A stretch of DNA of 64,000 bases from Curtobacterium sp. ER1/6 (GCF_001742745.1 NZ_MJAK01000009.1:52796-116795), one strand, 5' to 3'; counted from the first letter of the stretch, positions 33,943-45,806 are shown. The notes: generated from the letters alone by a model not told the origin. Numbers and translations: made by a program.

Positions 33943-35016
33943 ATGACCGAAGCGCGCACCCGTCCGATGCTCGACGTCAAGCGGATCTACGCCGAGGACG
34001 CCGCCCTCCAGCTCCCGCGGGGGCGGGAGGTGGTCGGGCGCTGGCCCGACGCCGAGATCGTGCCCGTCGCCTCGCACTGGAACATCCCCGAGGTGCACGG
34101 CGACGAGCGGAACGTGCAGCGCTGGGTGCGGATCAAGACCGAGGCGCTCGTGCTCGGCGTCAAGAAGTCCCTCGTGACCCGGCCGAACGGTCGCTCCGCG
34201 GACTTCATCGCCCCGTCGACCGCGAACGGCTGCGCGATGGCGTGCGCCTACTGCTACGTCCCGCGCCGCAAGGGCTACTCGAACCCGGTGACGGTGTTCG
34301 CGAACATCGAGCAGATCACGAAGCACGTCGCCAGGAACATCGCCAAGCAGGGCCCGAAGACCGAGCCGAACCAGTGCGACCCGGACGCCTGGGTCTACGA
34401 CATCGGCGAGAACAGCGACTGCTCGGTCGACGCGATGATCAGCGACAACGTGCGCGACCTCTGCGACCTGTTCCGGATGACCCCGACGGCGAAGGCCTCG
34501 TTCGCCACGAAGTACGTCAACCGCGACTTGCTCGACTGGGACCCGCTGGGGCGCACGCGCATCCGGTTCTCCCTCATGCCGCACGAGACCGCGAAGGTGA
34601 CGGACATCCGGACGAGCCCGATCGCCGAGCGCATCGCCGCGGTGAACGACTTCGTCGAGGCCGGGTACGAGGTCCACCTCAACTTCTCGCCGGTCATCCT
34701 CACCCCGACGTGGGAGGCCGACTGGGCCGAGCTGCTCCGTCAGGTCGACGACGTGCTGTCCCCGGCCGCGAAGGCGCAGCTCGCCGCCGAGGTGATCTTC
34801 CTCACCCACAACCAGCCCCTGCACGAGGTGAACCTCGGCTGGCACCCGAAGGCCGAGGACCTCCTCTGGCGTCCGGACCTGCAGGAGCAGAAGCTGTCGC
34901 AGAACGGCGCCGTCAACGTGCGCTACCGGTCGGGGATGAAGGGGCAACTCGTGGAGCGCTTCCGGGAGCTCGTCGCCGAGCACCTGCCGTCCTGCACCAT
35001 CCGCTACGCGTTCTGA
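33943..35016 (+). CDS. Spore photoproduct lyase family radical SAM protein
   Basis: This 357-residue radical SAM enzyme has the cluster motif C97-x3-C101-x2-C104 in NGCAMACAYCYVPRRKGYSNP. Spore photoproduct lyases use this 4Fe-4S cluster and SAM to split the thymine dimer 5-thyminyl-5,6-dihydrothymine. The sequence includes NFSPVILTPTWEADWAELL and EVIFLTHNQPLHEVNLGWHP, typical of the non-spore-former subgroup. ATG 33943 is used; GTG 33937 is two codons upstream, with a TAGACA hexamer before it. The window suggests no sporulation, so the role may be DNA repair of another thymine lesion. A family-independent terminator follows. Confidence 0.85.
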   Translation: MTEARTRPMLDVKRIYAEDAALQLPRGREVVGRWPDAEIVPVASHWNIPEVHGDERNVQRWVRIKTEALVLGVKKSLVTRPNGRSADFIAPSTANGCAMACAYCYVPRRKGYSNPVTVFANIEQITKHVARNIAKQGPKTEPNQCDPDAWVYDIGENSDCSVDAMISDNVRDLCDLFRMTPTAKASFATKYVNRDLLDWDPLGRTRIRFSLMPHETAKVTDIRTSPIAERIAAVNDFVEAGYEVHLNFSPVILTPTWEADWAELLRQVDDVLSPAAKAQLAAEVIFLTHNQPLHEVNLGWHPKAEDLLWRPDLQEQKLSQNGAVNVRYRSGMKGQLVERFRELVAEHLPSCTIRYAF

Positions 35017-35064
35017 GCGGACGCCGACGCCGACGCTGGCGTCCACAACCGCCGGGAACGACGA

Positions 35065-35093
35065 ACGCCCGCACCGACGAGCGGTGCGGGCGT
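35065..35093. terminator. Bidirectional terminator hairpin
   Basis: ACGCCCGCACCG (35065-35076) pairs with CGGTGCGGGCGT (35082-35093) around a 5-base loop between the convergent lyase and CsbD genes. Confidence 0.8.
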
Positions 35094-35109
35094 CACGGGT
35101 GATCGACGA

Positions 35110-35286
35110 TCACTTGCCGTCGAACGCGTCCTTGGCCTTCTCCTTGTCGAGGCGACCCTCGCCCATGACCTGGTCCTTCTGGCCCTGGTGCGTGAGCTCG
35201 GCGTCGTCGGTCTTGTGGCCGACGGCCTCCTCGACCCTGCCGGCGACCTTCTGCGTGACGTCCTTGGCCTTGTCTCCGAGCGACAT
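35110..35286 (-). CDS. CsbD family stress protein (58 aa)
   Basis: This small hydrophilic protein begins MSLGDKAKDVTQKVAGRVEE and ends MGEGRLDKEKAKDAFDGK, with the GKxxEAVGxxTxD-like core AVGHKTDDAELTHQGQ of the CsbD/YjbJ family. These are abundant general-stress proteins of unknown mechanism. ATG 35286 is preceded by GGAGGAAGGA, one of the best ribosome sites in the window, in line with high expression. It ends in the terminator shared with the convergent lyase gene. Confidence 0.88.
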   Translation of the reverse strand: MSLGDKAKDVTQKVAGRVEEAVGHKTDDAELTHQGQKDQVMGEGRLDKEKAKDAFDGK

Positions 35287-35415
35287 GGTGCTTCCTTCCT
35301 CCGGGAACCGCCGAGGGTCCCCGGCGCCTGTGCCCTCGAGACAACCACCCGTCGGTCGACGGCTCGCGGCAGGGGTGGAGGTTTTTGTACCCCGACCGGT
35401 TCCAGCGGGGTACGA

Positions 35416-36510
35416 CTACGGGACGAGCCGGTCTGCGCGGTAGCGGTCGAACAGCTCGGTGAAGGCCCGCTCGGTGCGGCGGAAGGCCGTGAAGCCTGCC
35501 TCGCGGCTCTTGCCCATGTCGGTCACGACCTCCATCGCGCGGCCGAGGTCGGCGTCGGTGTGCCACCAGGACGCCAGGCGCGCGATGTCGGACTCGACGA
35601 GTCCGTGCCGCTCCGCGATGCCCGCCCACGCCGACTCGTGCGGGGCCATCTGCTCCTCGAGCGGGCGCGGACGGTCCGCGTACCCGACGACCCGTGCCGG
35701 GTCGACGCCGAGGTGCGCAGCGAGCCGCGGCCACATCCACCGCCAGCGGAAGACGTCGCCGTTGACCACGTTGAACGCCTCGTCCGCCCCCTCGGGACTG
35801 GTCGCCGCCCACACCATGTGCTCGGCGAGGATGCCCGAGTCGGTCATGTCCGTCAGGCCGTTCCACTGCGCCTCGCTGCCGGGGAAGACGAAGTCGAGGT
35901 CGAGCTCCCTGGCGAGCGTGGCCTGCACCGCGATCGTCAGGCCCATGTTCATCGCGTTGCCGACCGCGTGGCCGATCACCGTGTGCGAGCGGTGGACGGA
36001 CCACGTGAAGCCCTGGCGCTCGGCGGCGGCGAACAGTTCGTCCTCCTGCGCGTAGTAGAAGTTCGGGGTGTCCAGGCGCGGCTCCTCCTCGTGGAAGGGC
36101 GTGTCCGGCATCTCGCCGGCGGCGTACGCCTCGAACGGGCCGAGGTAGTGCTTCAGGCCGGTGACGAGCGCGACGTGCTCGAGTGGCGCGTGCGCGAGTG
36201 CGGCGAGCAGGTCCCGGACCATGCCGCCGTTGACCCGGATGTTCTCGGCCTCGGTGTCCTGTCGCTGCCACGCGGTGAAGAACACGTGCGTCGGGCGTTC
36301 GTCGGCCAGCGCCGCACGGAGCGAGTCCGGGTCGCGCAGGTCCGCGGGGACGGTCCGGACGCCGTCGCGGGGGAGCGGACGGCGGGAGAGCGCGGTCACG
36401 GCCCACCCGAGGTCGAGCAGGTGGTCGACGAGGGCGGAGCCGGTGATGCCGCTGGCCCCCACGACGAGGGCTTCGGGGCGGGCGGGGATCGGTTCTGTGG
36501 TGGTCGTCAT
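35416..36510 (-). CDS. NAD(P)-dependent SDR, PRISE-like reductase
   Basis: This is an extended short-chain dehydrogenase of 364 residues with the nucleotide motif VVGASGITGSAL (G18-x2-G21-x2-G24). VTGLKHYLGPFEAYAAGEMPDTPFHEEEPR and FYYAQEDELF resemble the progesterone 5-beta-reductase/iridoid synthase (PRISE) group, which reduces activated enones: the GLKHY lysine-containing motif and the FYYxxED tyrosine are characteristic. ATG 36510 gives the expected length. It stands alone between CsbD and the DUF3253 gene, and its substrate is unknown. Confidence 0.85.
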   Translation of the reverse strand: MTTTTEPIPARPEALVVGASGITGSALVDHLLDLGWAVTALSRRPLPRDGVRTVPADLRDPDSLRAALADERPTHVFFTAWQRQDTEAENIRVNGGMVRDLLAALAHAPLEHVALVTGLKHYLGPFEAYAAGEMPDTPFHEEEPRLDTPNFYYAQEDELFAAAERQGFTWSVHRSHTVIGHAVGNAMNMGLTIAVQATLARELDLDFVFPGSEAQWNGLTDMTDSGILAEHMVWAATSPEGADEAFNVVNGDVFRWRWMWPRLAAHLGVDPARVVGYADRPRPLEEQMAPHESAWAGIAERHGLVESDIARLASWWHTDADLGRAMEVVTDMGKSREAGFTAFRRTERAFTELFDRYRADRLVP

Positions 36511-36545
36511 CGTCGGGTGCAACGCGCGCCGACGACAGGTGTTCC

Positions 36546-36953
36546 CTAGCGGGGGCGGCGGATCCGGATCGGACCCTTCGCCGTGGACGGGTCGACCACG
36601 CTGCCGTGCTGCGTGATCTCGACCTCGCCCCGCGCCACCATCCGGCGGGCCGCTCGTCGTGCCGGCTCCATGAGCGGACGCCAGTCGTCCGGCGCGACGG
36701 ACCGGGCGACCTCGGACGGGCAGATGCTCGCGCTCCGTGCACGGGCGGCGAGGAGCTCGTCGATCCGCTGCTCGAGCGCGCGGTCGGTGTCGTCGAGGCC
36801 GTGCTTCCGGCACGCCGCCGAGCAGTACCTCGCGTCGTGCGGGGCCGACGACGGCATCCGTCGGCCGCACGATGCGCAGGTGCGCTCCGCGTGTGCCTGC
36901 TCCGACGCCGCCGCGTCCTCGGCGGTCCTGATCGATCGTCCCATGCGCCCCAT
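36546..36953 (-). CDS. DUF2256/DUF3253 domain protein
   Basis: This 135-residue protein has two parts. Residues about 20-50 form a zinc-finger-like motif, TCASCGRRM...RYCSAACRKHGL. Residues about 60-135 form a winged-helix-like DUF3253 with ICPSEVARSVAPDDWRPLMEPAR and EITQHGSVVDPSTAKGPIRIRRP. Function is unknown; the zinc knuckle and wing-like domain suggest nucleic-acid binding. ATG 36953 is chosen, with 36944 as an alternative. It is divergent from the GH13 gene. Confidence 0.8.
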   Translation of the reverse strand: MGRMGRSIRTAEDAAASEQAHAERTCASCGRRMPSSAPHDARYCSAACRKHGLDDTDRALEQRIDELLAARARSASICPSEVARSVAPDDWRPLMEPARRAARRMVARGEVEITQHGSVVDPSTAKGPIRIRRPR

Positions 36954-37011
36954 CCTGGTCCCCGGGTCCGGACCTGTGCACAGCCCGGACCCGGCTGGCA
37001 GCATCGGAGCG

Positions 37012-38349
37012 GTGAACCCGGACCCGAATCCCCTCCGCCCGCACGAGCCCGCCTGGGTCGAGCACGTCATGTGGTGGCACGTCTACCCGCTCGGGGCCGT
37101 CGGCGCCGACGTCCGACCGCGGACCCCGGTCGACGAGCGTGCCGTCGAGCACCGGCTCCAGCGGCTCGTGCCCTGGCTCGACCACGTGGTCGACCTCGGG
37201 CTGAACGGGCTGCTGCTCGGCCCGGTCTTCGCGAGCTCGACGCACGGGTACGACACGGTCGACCACTTCCGTGTCGACCCGCGGCTCGGCGACGACGCCG
37301 ACCTCGACGCACTCGTCGGGGCAGCCCACGAACGCGGCGTGCGGGTCGTGCTCGACGGCGTGTTCAACCACGTCGGGCGCGAGCACCCCGCCTTCCGTGC
37401 GCTCGAGGAGCAGGGTCCGGACGCCCCGACCGCGGAGCTCTTCGCGGTCGAGCGGTCCGGTTGGCAGGCCGGGGACCCCGTGCCGGTCCGGGACTTCGAG
37501 GGGCACGACATCCTCGTCGCGCTCGACCACGAGGGCCGCGCCGCCGAGGACCTGGTGGTCGAGGTGATGACGTACTGGCTGGGGCGCGGCATCGACGGGT
37601 GGCGGCTCGACGCGGCCTACGCGGTACCGCCGGCGTTCTGGGCGCGAGTGCTGCCGCGCGTCCGGGAGCGCTTCCCCGACGCGTGGTTCAGCGGCGAGGT
37701 CATCCACGGCGACGCGGCGGCCGTCGTCGCGGCGTCGACGATGGACTCGACCACGCAGTACGAGCTGTGGCAGGCGGTCTGGCACGGCATCGCGGACCGG
37801 AACTGCTTCGAGCTCGCGCACGCGGTCGAACGGCACGACGCCCTGCTGGGCACGTTCGTCCCGACGACCTTCGTCGGCAACCACGACGTCACCCGCATCG
37901 CGAGCGCGGTGGGGGAGCGGTTCGCGGGGCACGCGGCGGCGGTGCTGTTCACCGTCGCTGGCACGCCCGTCGTCTACGCCGGCGACGAGTACGGCTGGAC
38001 CGCGGTCAAGGAGGAGCGCGAGGGCGGCGACGACGCGGTCCGACCGGAGCTGCCGTCGACCCCGCCCGAGCCGACCGACCTGACCCACGCGGTCGAGGCG
38101 CTCGTGGCCCTGCGGCGGCGCAACCCGTGGCTGCACCGCGCCCACACCGACGTCGTCCACCTGACCAACACCGCGGTCGTCCTGCGCACCGCGACGGCCG
38201 ACGCCGCGGTGGTGACCGCCCTGAACCTGGCGGACGACCCCGTCGAGGTGCCCGCGGCCGACGCGACGCGGGTCGAGGCGGGCGGTGGCGACCTGCGGGA
38301 CGGCACCCTGCGCCTCCCGGCCGCCGGGTGGGCCGTCCTGACGTCCTGA
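37012..38349 (+). CDS. Alpha-amylase family protein, GH13
   Basis: This glycoside hydrolase or transglycosidase (445 residues) acts on alpha-glucans. The first barrel motif is FNHVGREHP preceded by GVRVVLDG. The catalytic triad is nucleophile D200 in GWRLDAAYAV, acid/base E229 in FSGEVIHG and D292 in FVGNHDVTRI. There is no signal peptide, so it is cytosolic. It is shorter than typical alpha-amylases and starts with VMWWHVYPLGAVG. GTG 37012 is used, with GGAG just upstream. Specific substrate unknown (maltodextrin, trehalose or sucrose derivative). A long double hairpin follows. Confidence 0.85.
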   Translation: MNPDPNPLRPHEPAWVEHVMWWHVYPLGAVGADVRPRTPVDERAVEHRLQRLVPWLDHVVDLGLNGLLLGPVFASSTHGYDTVDHFRVDPRLGDDADLDALVGAAHERGVRVVLDGVFNHVGREHPAFRALEEQGPDAPTAELFAVERSGWQAGDPVPVRDFEGHDILVALDHEGRAAEDLVVEVMTYWLGRGIDGWRLDAAYAVPPAFWARVLPRVRERFPDAWFSGEVIHGDAAAVVAASTMDSTTQYELWQAVWHGIADRNCFELAHAVERHDALLGTFVPTTFVGNHDVTRIASAVGERFAGHAAAVLFTVAGTPVVYAGDEYGWTAVKEEREGGDDAVRPELPSTPPEPTDLTHAVEALVALRRRNPWLHRAHTDVVHLTNTAVVLRTATADAAVVTALNLADDPVEVPAADATRVEAGGGDLRDGTLRLPAAGWAVLTS

Positions 38350-38354
38350 CGCAA

Positions 38355-38422
38355 CGAGACTCGGGCTGGGCGACCGTCCTTGCGCCGATCGGCGCGAGAT
38401 GTGTCGCCCAGCCCGAGTCTCG
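38355..38422. terminator. Double-hairpin bidirectional terminator
   Basis: Perfect 20-base arms at 38355-38374 and 38403-38422, with an inner palindrome GCGCCGATCGGCGC in the 28-base loop. It separates convergent GH13 and ABC permease genes. The sequence is unrelated to the GACGGGAGGCGCGG family. Confidence 0.75.
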
Positions 38423-38439
38423 AGGCTGAGGGGAGAGCC

Positions 38440-39607
38440 CTACTTGCGCGCGGACGCCGCCCGGCGCTTGTTGAACACGTCGAACGCGACGGCGGCGAGC
38501 AGCACCAGGCCCTTGATGAGCGACTGGTACTCGGTGCCGACACCGAGGATCGACATGCCGTTGTTCAGGATGCCGATGATGAGACCACCGACGATCGCAC
38601 CCGGCACCGTGCCGATGCCGCCGGTGACCGCGGCGCCACCGATGAACACGGCCGCGATGGCGTCGAGCTCGAAGCCGTTGCCGGCACCCGGGGCGGCCAG
38701 GTTGAGCTGGCCTGTGAAGACCACGCCCGCCAGGGCCGCGATGACGCCCATGTTCACGAAGAGCAGGAACGTGACGCGCTTGGTCTTGACGCCGGACAGC
38801 TGCGCGGCGAGGGCGTTGCCGCCGATCGCGTAGACGTGGCGACCGAACACCGAGCTGCGCATGACCACGGAGTAGACGACCACGAGCAGGCCGAGCACGA
38901 CGAGCACGATCGGCGTGCCGTTGTAGCTGGCGAGCAGCAGCGCGACGTAGATCACGAGTGCGGCGCCGAAGGCCGTCTTCACGATGAACCAGGCGAACGG
39001 CTCGCTCTCGAGCTGGTACTTGCGGCGCGTGATGCGCCCACGGAACGCGGAGATCACCATGACGGCGGCGGCCGCGATGCCGAGGATCATCGTGAGCGGC
39101 TCGTAGCCCGTGGTGCCGAACGACGGCAGGAAGCCGGAGCCGAGCGAGCGGAAGCCCTCCGGGAACGGCGAGATCTGCTGGTTCTGCAGCACGATCTGGG
39201 TGGCACCGCGGAAGGCGAGCATGCCGGCGAGCGTCACGATGAACGCCGGGATGCCGAAGTACGCGATCCAGAAGCCCTGCCAGGCGCCGACGAGCGCACC
39301 GACGACGAGGCAGAGGAGCGCCGCCACGGGCCACGGGATGCCCCACTGAGTGATCATCACGCCGGCCATCGCGCCGCTGAAGGCGACGACCGACCCGACC
39401 GACAGGTCGATGTGGCCGGCGATGATCACCATCACCATGCCGATCGCCAGGATCAGGATGTAGCTGTTCTGGACGATGATGTTCGAGACGTTGATCGGGG
39501 CCAGCGTGATGCCGCTCGTCGCCACCTGGAAGAAGATGACGATGACGATCAGCGCGATGAACAGGCCGATCTGTCGGAGCTGCCCGGTGAGGTAGCCGGC
39601 GGCGGAC

Positions 39608-39621
<14 letters not shown>
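38440..39621 (-). CDS. mmsB: Monosaccharide ABC transporter permease (MmsB/GguB type)
   Basis: This carbohydrate-uptake-2 family permease has 393 residues and about ten helices. Landmarks are [42 protein letters not shown] and [20 protein letters not shown], typical of XylH/GguB. It forms a homodimeric channel with the double ATPase encoded upstream, and its ATG overlaps that gene's end by 14 bases. It is the last gene of chvE-mmsA-mmsB, importing arabinose, galactose or xylose monomers. Confidence 0.93.
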
Positions 39622-41158
<1,537 letters not shown>

Positions 41159-41202
41159 GTGGACCGCCTTTCCGTCGTCCGCGCGTGCGCGCGGGTGGAG
41201 AC

Positions 41203-41244
41203 GGACCGGAGGCGCGGTGCGGGGCCGCACCGCGCCTCCAGTCC
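41203..41244 (-). terminator. Hairpin, GGAGGCGCGG family, between chvE and mmsA
   Basis: Twenty-base arms with one mismatch (41203-41222 and 41225-41244) lie 16 bases after the chvE stop and 45 bases before mmsA. It probably attenuates transcription so that the binding protein is made in excess. Confidence 0.7.
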
Positions 41245-41259
41245 TGTGGATGGTTGCGA

Positions 41260-42390
41260 CTACTTGAGGTCGGCCTCGGTGTAGTAGCCCGAGTCGACGA
41301 GGACTTCCTTGTAGTTGTCCTTCGTGACGACGGTCGGCTGGAACAGGTAGGTCGGGACGACCTTGACCTTGTTGTCGTAGCTCTTGTCGTCGTTCGTCTC
41401 GGGGGTCTTGCCGGTGAGCAGGTCCTCGGCCATCGTCACGGACTGCTTCGCGAGCTTGCGCGTGTCCTTGTAGATGGTGGAGTACTGCTGGCCCGCGATG
41501 ATCGACTTGACCGAGGCGGCCTCGGCGTCCTGGCCGGTCACGATCGGCAGCGGACGGTCACCCGAGCCGTAGCCGGCGCCCTGCAGGGCCGAGATGATGC
41601 CGATCGACATGCCGTCGTAGGGCGAGAGCACGCCGTCGAGCTTCGTGCCGCCGGAGTAGGTCGACGCGACGAGGTTCTGCATGCGGGCCTTGGCGGTCGC
41701 CGGGTCCCACTGCTGCGTGGCGGCCTGCGAGAGCTGGTCCTGGCCGGAGCCGATTTTCAGCGTGCCGTCCTCGAGGTACGGCTTGAGGGTGTCCATCGCG
41801 CCGTTGAAGAAGAAGCCCGCGTTGTTGTCGTCGAGCGAGCCGGCGAAGACCTCGATGTTGAAGGGGCCCTTCTTGCCGGTCTTCTTGCCGTCCGCGTCGA
41901 CCACACCGAGGCCGGTGAGCAGCGAGGTGGCCTGGTCGACGCCGACCTTGTAGTTGTCGAACGACACGTAGTAGTCGACGTTCTTGTTGCCGGTGAGCAG
42001 GCGGTCGTACGAGATGACCTTGATGCCGGCCTTCGCCGCCTGGTCGAGCTGGTCGGAGAGCGCGCCACCGTCGATCGACGCGATGATGAGCACCTTCGCG
42101 CCCTTGGTGATCATGTTGCTGACCTGCTGGGCCTGCTGCTGGACCTTGTTGTCGCCGTACTCGAGGTCGACCTTGTAGCCGGCCTTCTCGAGGTCGCTCT
42201 TGACGGCGTCGCCGTCCTTGATCCACCGCTCGGAGACCTTGGTCGGCATGGCGACGCCGACCAGGGCGCCCTTGTTGTCGCCGCCGCCGTCACCGCTGCC
42301 GGTGGCGCCGCGTCCGCCTGCGGAGCAGCCGGCCAGTGCGATGGCGATGCCGAAGGCTGCGACGCCCGCGACGATCCTGCGCTTCATCAT
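41260..42390 (-). CDS. chvE: Monosaccharide-binding lipoprotein, ChvE type
   Basis: This periplasmic-binding-protein type 1 (376 residues) has a lipoprotein signal [20 protein letters not shown] ending in [42 protein letters not shown] and [13 protein letters not shown] are hallmarks of ChvE/MmsE binders of L-arabinose, D-galactose and D-glucose. [30 protein letters not shown] follows in the second lobe (quoted in part of the family). The operator GTGAGCGCTCAC is 79 bases upstream, and a LacI gene is divergent, so arabinose-type induction is likely. Confidence 0.93.
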   Translation of the reverse strand: MMKRRIVAGVAAFGIAIALAGCSAGGRGATGSGDGGGDNKGALVGVAMPTKVSERWIKDGDAVKSDLEKAGYKVDLEYGDNKVQQQAQQVSNMITKGAKVLIIASIDGGALSDQLDQAAKAGIKVISYDRLLTGNKNVDYYVSFDNYKVGVDQATSLLTGLGVVDADGKKTGKKGPFNIEVFAGSLDDNNAGFFFNGAMDTLKPYLEDGTLKIGSGQDQLSQAATQQWDPATAKARMQNLVASTYSGGTKLDGVLSPYDGMSIGIISALQGAGYGSGDRPLPIVTGQDAEAASVKSIIAGQQYSTIYKDTRKLAKQSVTMAEDLLTGKTPETNDDKSYDNKVKVVPTYLFQPTVVTKDNYKEVLVDSGYYTEADLK

Positions 42391-42468
42391 CGAAGTACCT
42401 CTGTTCCTGCGCGTCGACATCGACGCACTCGGGTGCCGGGGCTGCTGTGCCCCGTGGGATGTGCTCGT

Positions 42469-42480
42469 GTGAGCGCTCAC
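42469..42480. promoter_or_regulatory. LacI-type operator GTGAGCGCTCAC, site 3
   Basis: With flanks it reads TGTGAGCGCTCACA, the exact 14-base core of the symmetric lac operator. It sits 79 bases upstream of chvE and 91 bases upstream of the divergent LacI gene. Confidence 0.87.
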
Positions 42481-42570
42481 ATACTGAGGGTTCCGTGGCG
42501 GGGTGTCAACTCGTCGTGACCGATCCGAGATGTTGCCGCGCGGGGCGGACCGGGCGCTACGCTCGGCCAG

Positions 42571-43617
42571 GTGACGACCACGACCGCGCTCGGGGGCACC
42601 GGCGGCAGACGCCGCAAGGCCCCGACGATCTTCGACGTCGCCGAGCGCGCGGGCGTCTCCCACCAGACCGTCTCCCGGGTGATCAACGGGGACCCGACCG
42701 TGCGCGAGGCCTACCGGTCGCAGGTGACGGATGCCGTCGCGGCGCTCGGCTACCGCCCGCGGGCCGCGGCCCGGGCACTCGCCGGCGGACGCAGCCGGGC
42801 GCTCGGCATCATCACCGCCGGCGACGCGCTGTACGGGCCCTCGAGCACGGCGATCGGCTTCGAGCGGGCCGCCCGGTCGGCGGGCTACCACGTCCTGCTC
42901 TCCACGCTGCCGGACGAGCCGCGCCCGATCGACCTGTCCGGGGCGCTCACCACGCTGCTGGCGCAGGACGTCGCCGCGATCGTGCTCGTCGCCGCCGACA
43001 ACCGCGTGCTCGACGCCCTCGCGTCCCTGACCATCCCGGTCTCGGTGCCGGTCGTCGTCGCCAACGCCGTGCAGCGGGATGCCCTGACCCCCGCGGCGCC
43101 GAGCGTGGCCGCCGTCGCGATCGACCAGGCCGCCGGCACGACGCTCGTGATGGACCACCTGTTCGCCCGCGGGCACCGGCGCATCGTGCACATCGCCGGG
43201 CCGGCGGTGTCGCAGGAGTCCGAGGTGCGCCGCGCCACCTTCGAGCGGATCATGCGCGAGGCGGGCCTCGAGCCGGTCGTCCTCGACGGCGACTGGACCC
43301 CGGCGAGCGGCTTCGCGGCGGCGCGGACGATCGACGTGCACGCCGTCGACGCGGTGTTCGCGGGGAACGACCAGATGGCGCTCGGGGTCCTGCACGCCTT
43401 CGCGGACGAGGGGCTCCGCGTGCCGGACGACATCGCCGTCGTGGGCTTCGACGACATCCCGGAGGCCGCGCACTTCACCCCGCCGCTCACCACGGTGCGG
43501 CAGGACTTCGTGGCGATGGGGGAGCGGGTGCTCACGGCGGTGCGTGCGGTCGTCGAGGGTGCGCCGATGGACCAGGCGCTGCTGCGACCGGAGCTGGTGG
43601 TGCGCCGGAGCGCGTGA
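42571..43617 (+). CDS. LacI-family repressor, candidate arabinose regulator
   Basis: This 348-residue repressor has the N-terminus [22 protein letters not shown], very close to E. coli LacI (TLYDVAEYAGVSYQTVSRVV). The specificity residues are H31, Q32 and R36, where LacI has Y17, Q18 and R22. The hinge [19 protein letters not shown] and the sugar-binding domain ending [20 protein letters not shown] follow. The GTG start lies seven bases after TACGCT (42558-42563), so the mRNA is probably leaderless. Its position next to a symmetric lac-type operator makes it the best candidate for repressing chvE-mmsAB, the AraNPQ-like importer, abfA and araBDA. L-arabinose as inducer is inference. Confidence 0.88.
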   Translation: MTTTTALGGTGGRRRKAPTIFDVAERAGVSHQTVSRVINGDPTVREAYRSQVTDAVAALGYRPRAAARALAGGRSRALGIITAGDALYGPSSTAIGFERAARSAGYHVLLSTLPDEPRPIDLSGALTTLLAQDVAAIVLVAADNRVLDALASLTIPVSVPVVVANAVQRDALTPAAPSVAAVAIDQAAGTTLVMDHLFARGHRRIVHIAGPAVSQESEVRRATFERIMREAGLEPVVLDGDWTPASGFAAARTIDVHAVDAVFAGNDQMALGVLHAFADEGLRVPDDIAVVGFDDIPEAAHFTPPLTTVRQDFVAMGERVLTAVRAVVEGAPMDQALLRPELVVRRSA

Positions 43618-43666
43618 CCCGGAGCGCATGATCCGGCGCGCGGTGGGCCGCGGTCGTGCAGCCGGC

Positions 43667-45667
43667 TCAGTGCCGGAGCGGGAGCCAGACGCGCATCGGT
43701 GCTGCGCCGCGGTTCGCCCAGGCGTAGTACGGCACGGCGGTCGCGGTGACGGGTGACCCGGCCTGGAGGCCCGTGGTCGCGTCGCCGGGGCCGGCCGCGT
43801 CGACGACGCTGGTCGCGTCCCCGGCGCGATCCGCGCCTCCCGGCTCGTCCAGCCGCCGGTACGGCCACGCTGCCTGCTCGTGCTGCGCCGGGGCGGACCC
43901 GGACACGCGCAGCGTGACGACGCCGTCGAGCAGGTCGTCGCGGCGCTCCTCGGTGATCGGCGCGGTGGCGTCGACCGTCAGGTCGTCGACCGTGAAGCCC
44001 TGCTGGTCCGCCTGCTCGACGGCGTAGACGAGCGGGCCGCGCTCGATCGCGAGCTGTCCGCGGGCGGCGTCGATGCGGGGATCGGCGACGTACCGGTGCG
44101 GGCTCGTGTCGAAGCGGAGCTCGACGGTGTCGCCCGCGGTCCACTCGCGCTCGACGACGTGGAGCGTGCCGGGGGCCGGGACGGCCTCGCCGCCCGCGCC
44201 CGTGACCGTCGTGGTGTCCGACCACGCGGGGATGCGCAGGCCGAGGGCCAGGGGGCCGCCCTCGGTGACCGTGACGACCACGCGGCCGTCGTGCGGGTAG
44301 CCGGTCTCGACGCGCACCGGTCCGAGGTCCGCGGTGGCGTACTGGTGGACCTGCAGGCCGCCGTCGGTCGACGTCGCGAGGTAGCCGTCCAGGCTCGCGA
44401 ACGTCCGCATGATGTTCGGCGGGCAGCACGCGCAGTCGAACCAGCCGCGGCGGCCGTGCGCGGGGGAGCGGTTCTCGTCCCGGTGGGCCGCGTCGCGGTG
44501 CTGCAGCGGGTTCACGTAGAAGTACTCGGTGCCGGCGAGGCTCACGCCCGGCAGGAACGCATTGTACAGCAGGCGCTCGATCGCGTCGGCGTACACGGGC
44601 TTCCCGGTCGCGAGGAGCAGGCGCCACGCCCACTGGATCCCGCCGATCGCGGCGCAGGTCTCCGCGTAGCCGCGGTCCGTCGGGAGCTCGTACGGGTCGC
44701 CGAACGCCTCCCAGTCCCAGCGCGCGCCGAGCCCACCGGTGATGAACGCCTTCGTCGCCTGCATGTCGGCGAACTGCCGCTCGCTCGCAGCGAGGAGTTC
44801 GGTGTCGCCGGTCTCGATCGCGACGTCCACCGCTCCGGCTGCCAGGTACACCGCGCGCACGGCGTGCCCCTCGACGGTGGTCGCCTCGCGCGCCGGCACC
44901 CGGTCGGAGAAGTACGTCGGCTCGCCGCCGGCGCGCTCGATGATGCCGTGCCCGCGGGCGTCGACGAACCAGTGGGCGAGGTCGAGGTAGGCGCGGGTGC
45001 CCGTCTCGCGGTACAGCTCGACGAGGCCCGTCTCGACGACGGGGTGGCCGTCGATGTCGTGCAGCTTCGGCGTGCCGTCCGGTGCGGTGCCGTCGCCGAA
45101 CGTGCGGACCAGGTGGTCGGCGTTCCTGATCGCGATCTCGAGCAGCCCGGTGTCGCCCGTGGCCCGGTGCTGGGCGACGGCCGCCTGGTACAGGTGCCCG
45201 GCGCAGTACAGCTCGTGGCTCCACTCGAGGTCCGTGTACCGCTCGCCCGCGCCGCGGACCTGCTGCACCGAGTCCAGGTAGCCGTCCTCGGCCTGTGCTC
45301 GGCCGTACAGGGCGGTGACCTCGCGCTGCAGCTCGAGCAGGTCGTCGGCCGGGGCGCGGCCGTACTCCCACGCCACCGCCTCGAGCCACTTCGTGACGTC
45401 CGAGTCCATGAAGATCGGGCCGACCGCCTCGCCCTGCTCGTCGCCGGCGGCGATGCGGAGGTTGCGGAAGTTGCCCGCGGCCTCGAGCTGCCGGTACCCG
45501 CTGCGGATCGCGTCCCGCCCGTTGCGCTCCTGACGGAGTGCCCAGAAGCCGCCGGTGATGCGGGCCTGCCCGGCGGGCAGCGGGCGGAGTGCGAGGTGTG
45601 CGTCCTCGGTCGGGAGGGCCGGGGTCGCGGTGTGCGCACCACTGGCGGTCGCGGTCGTGGTGGTCAT
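43667..45667 (-). CDS. Beta-L-arabinofuranosidase, GH127
   Basis: This 666-residue cytosolic enzyme removes beta-1,2-linked L-arabinofuranose, as found on plant extensin and other hydroxyproline-rich glycoproteins. GH127 members have a zinc-bound cysteine nucleophile; here C412-A-C414-C415 in [16 protein letters not shown] matches, with the last two cysteines corresponding to the catalytic/zinc pair. The barrel starts [12 protein letters not shown], and [24 protein letters not shown] is typical. It has no signal peptide. It is divergent from a LacI gene with the palindrome CGGAAAGCGCTTTCCG between them. Its arabinose product would enter araBDA. Confidence 0.93.
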   Translation of the reverse strand: MTTTTATASGAHTATPALPTEDAHLALRPLPAGQARITGGFWALRQERNGRDAIRSGYRQLEAAGNFRNLRIAAGDEQGEAVGPIFMDSDVTKWLEAVAWEYGRAPADDLLELQREVTALYGRAQAEDGYLDSVQQVRGAGERYTDLEWSHELYCAGHLYQAAVAQHRATGDTGLLEIAIRNADHLVRTFGDGTAPDGTPKLHDIDGHPVVETGLVELYRETGTRAYLDLAHWFVDARGHGIIERAGGEPTYFSDRVPAREATTVEGHAVRAVYLAAGAVDVAIETGDTELLAASERQFADMQATKAFITGGLGARWDWEAFGDPYELPTDRGYAETCAAIGGIQWAWRLLLATGKPVYADAIERLLYNAFLPGVSLAGTEYFYVNPLQHRDAAHRDENRSPAHGRRGWFDCACCPPNIMRTFASLDGYLATSTDGGLQVHQYATADLGPVRVETGYPHDGRVVVTVTEGGPLALGLRIPAWSDTTTVTGAGGEAVPAPGTLHVVEREWTAGDTVELRFDTSPHRYVADPRIDAARGQLAIERGPLVYAVEQADQQGFTVDDLTVDATAPITEERRDDLLDGVVTLRVSGSAPAQHEQAAWPYRRLDEPGGADRAGDATSVVDAAGPGDATTGLQAGSPVTATAVPYYAWANRGAAPMRVWLPLRH

Positions 45668-45702
45668 GGCGCCTCCTTGCGTCCGGCGAGCGGCGATCCG
45701 AG

Positions 45703-45718
45703 CGGAAAGCGCTTTCCG
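45703..45718. promoter_or_regulatory. LacI operator CGGAAAGCGCTTTCCG
   Basis: A perfect 16-base palindrome 36 bases upstream of the GH127 ATG and 89 bases upstream of the divergent LacI gene. It is distinct from the other two operator types in the window. Confidence 0.8.
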
Positions 45719-45806
45719 GAGCTGACGCTACGGCAGGCCGCGCGGCTGCACAAGACTCGCCGGTCGTATGCTCGGACCGCGACCACCGACCGGAAAGGAC
45801 GTTGCC

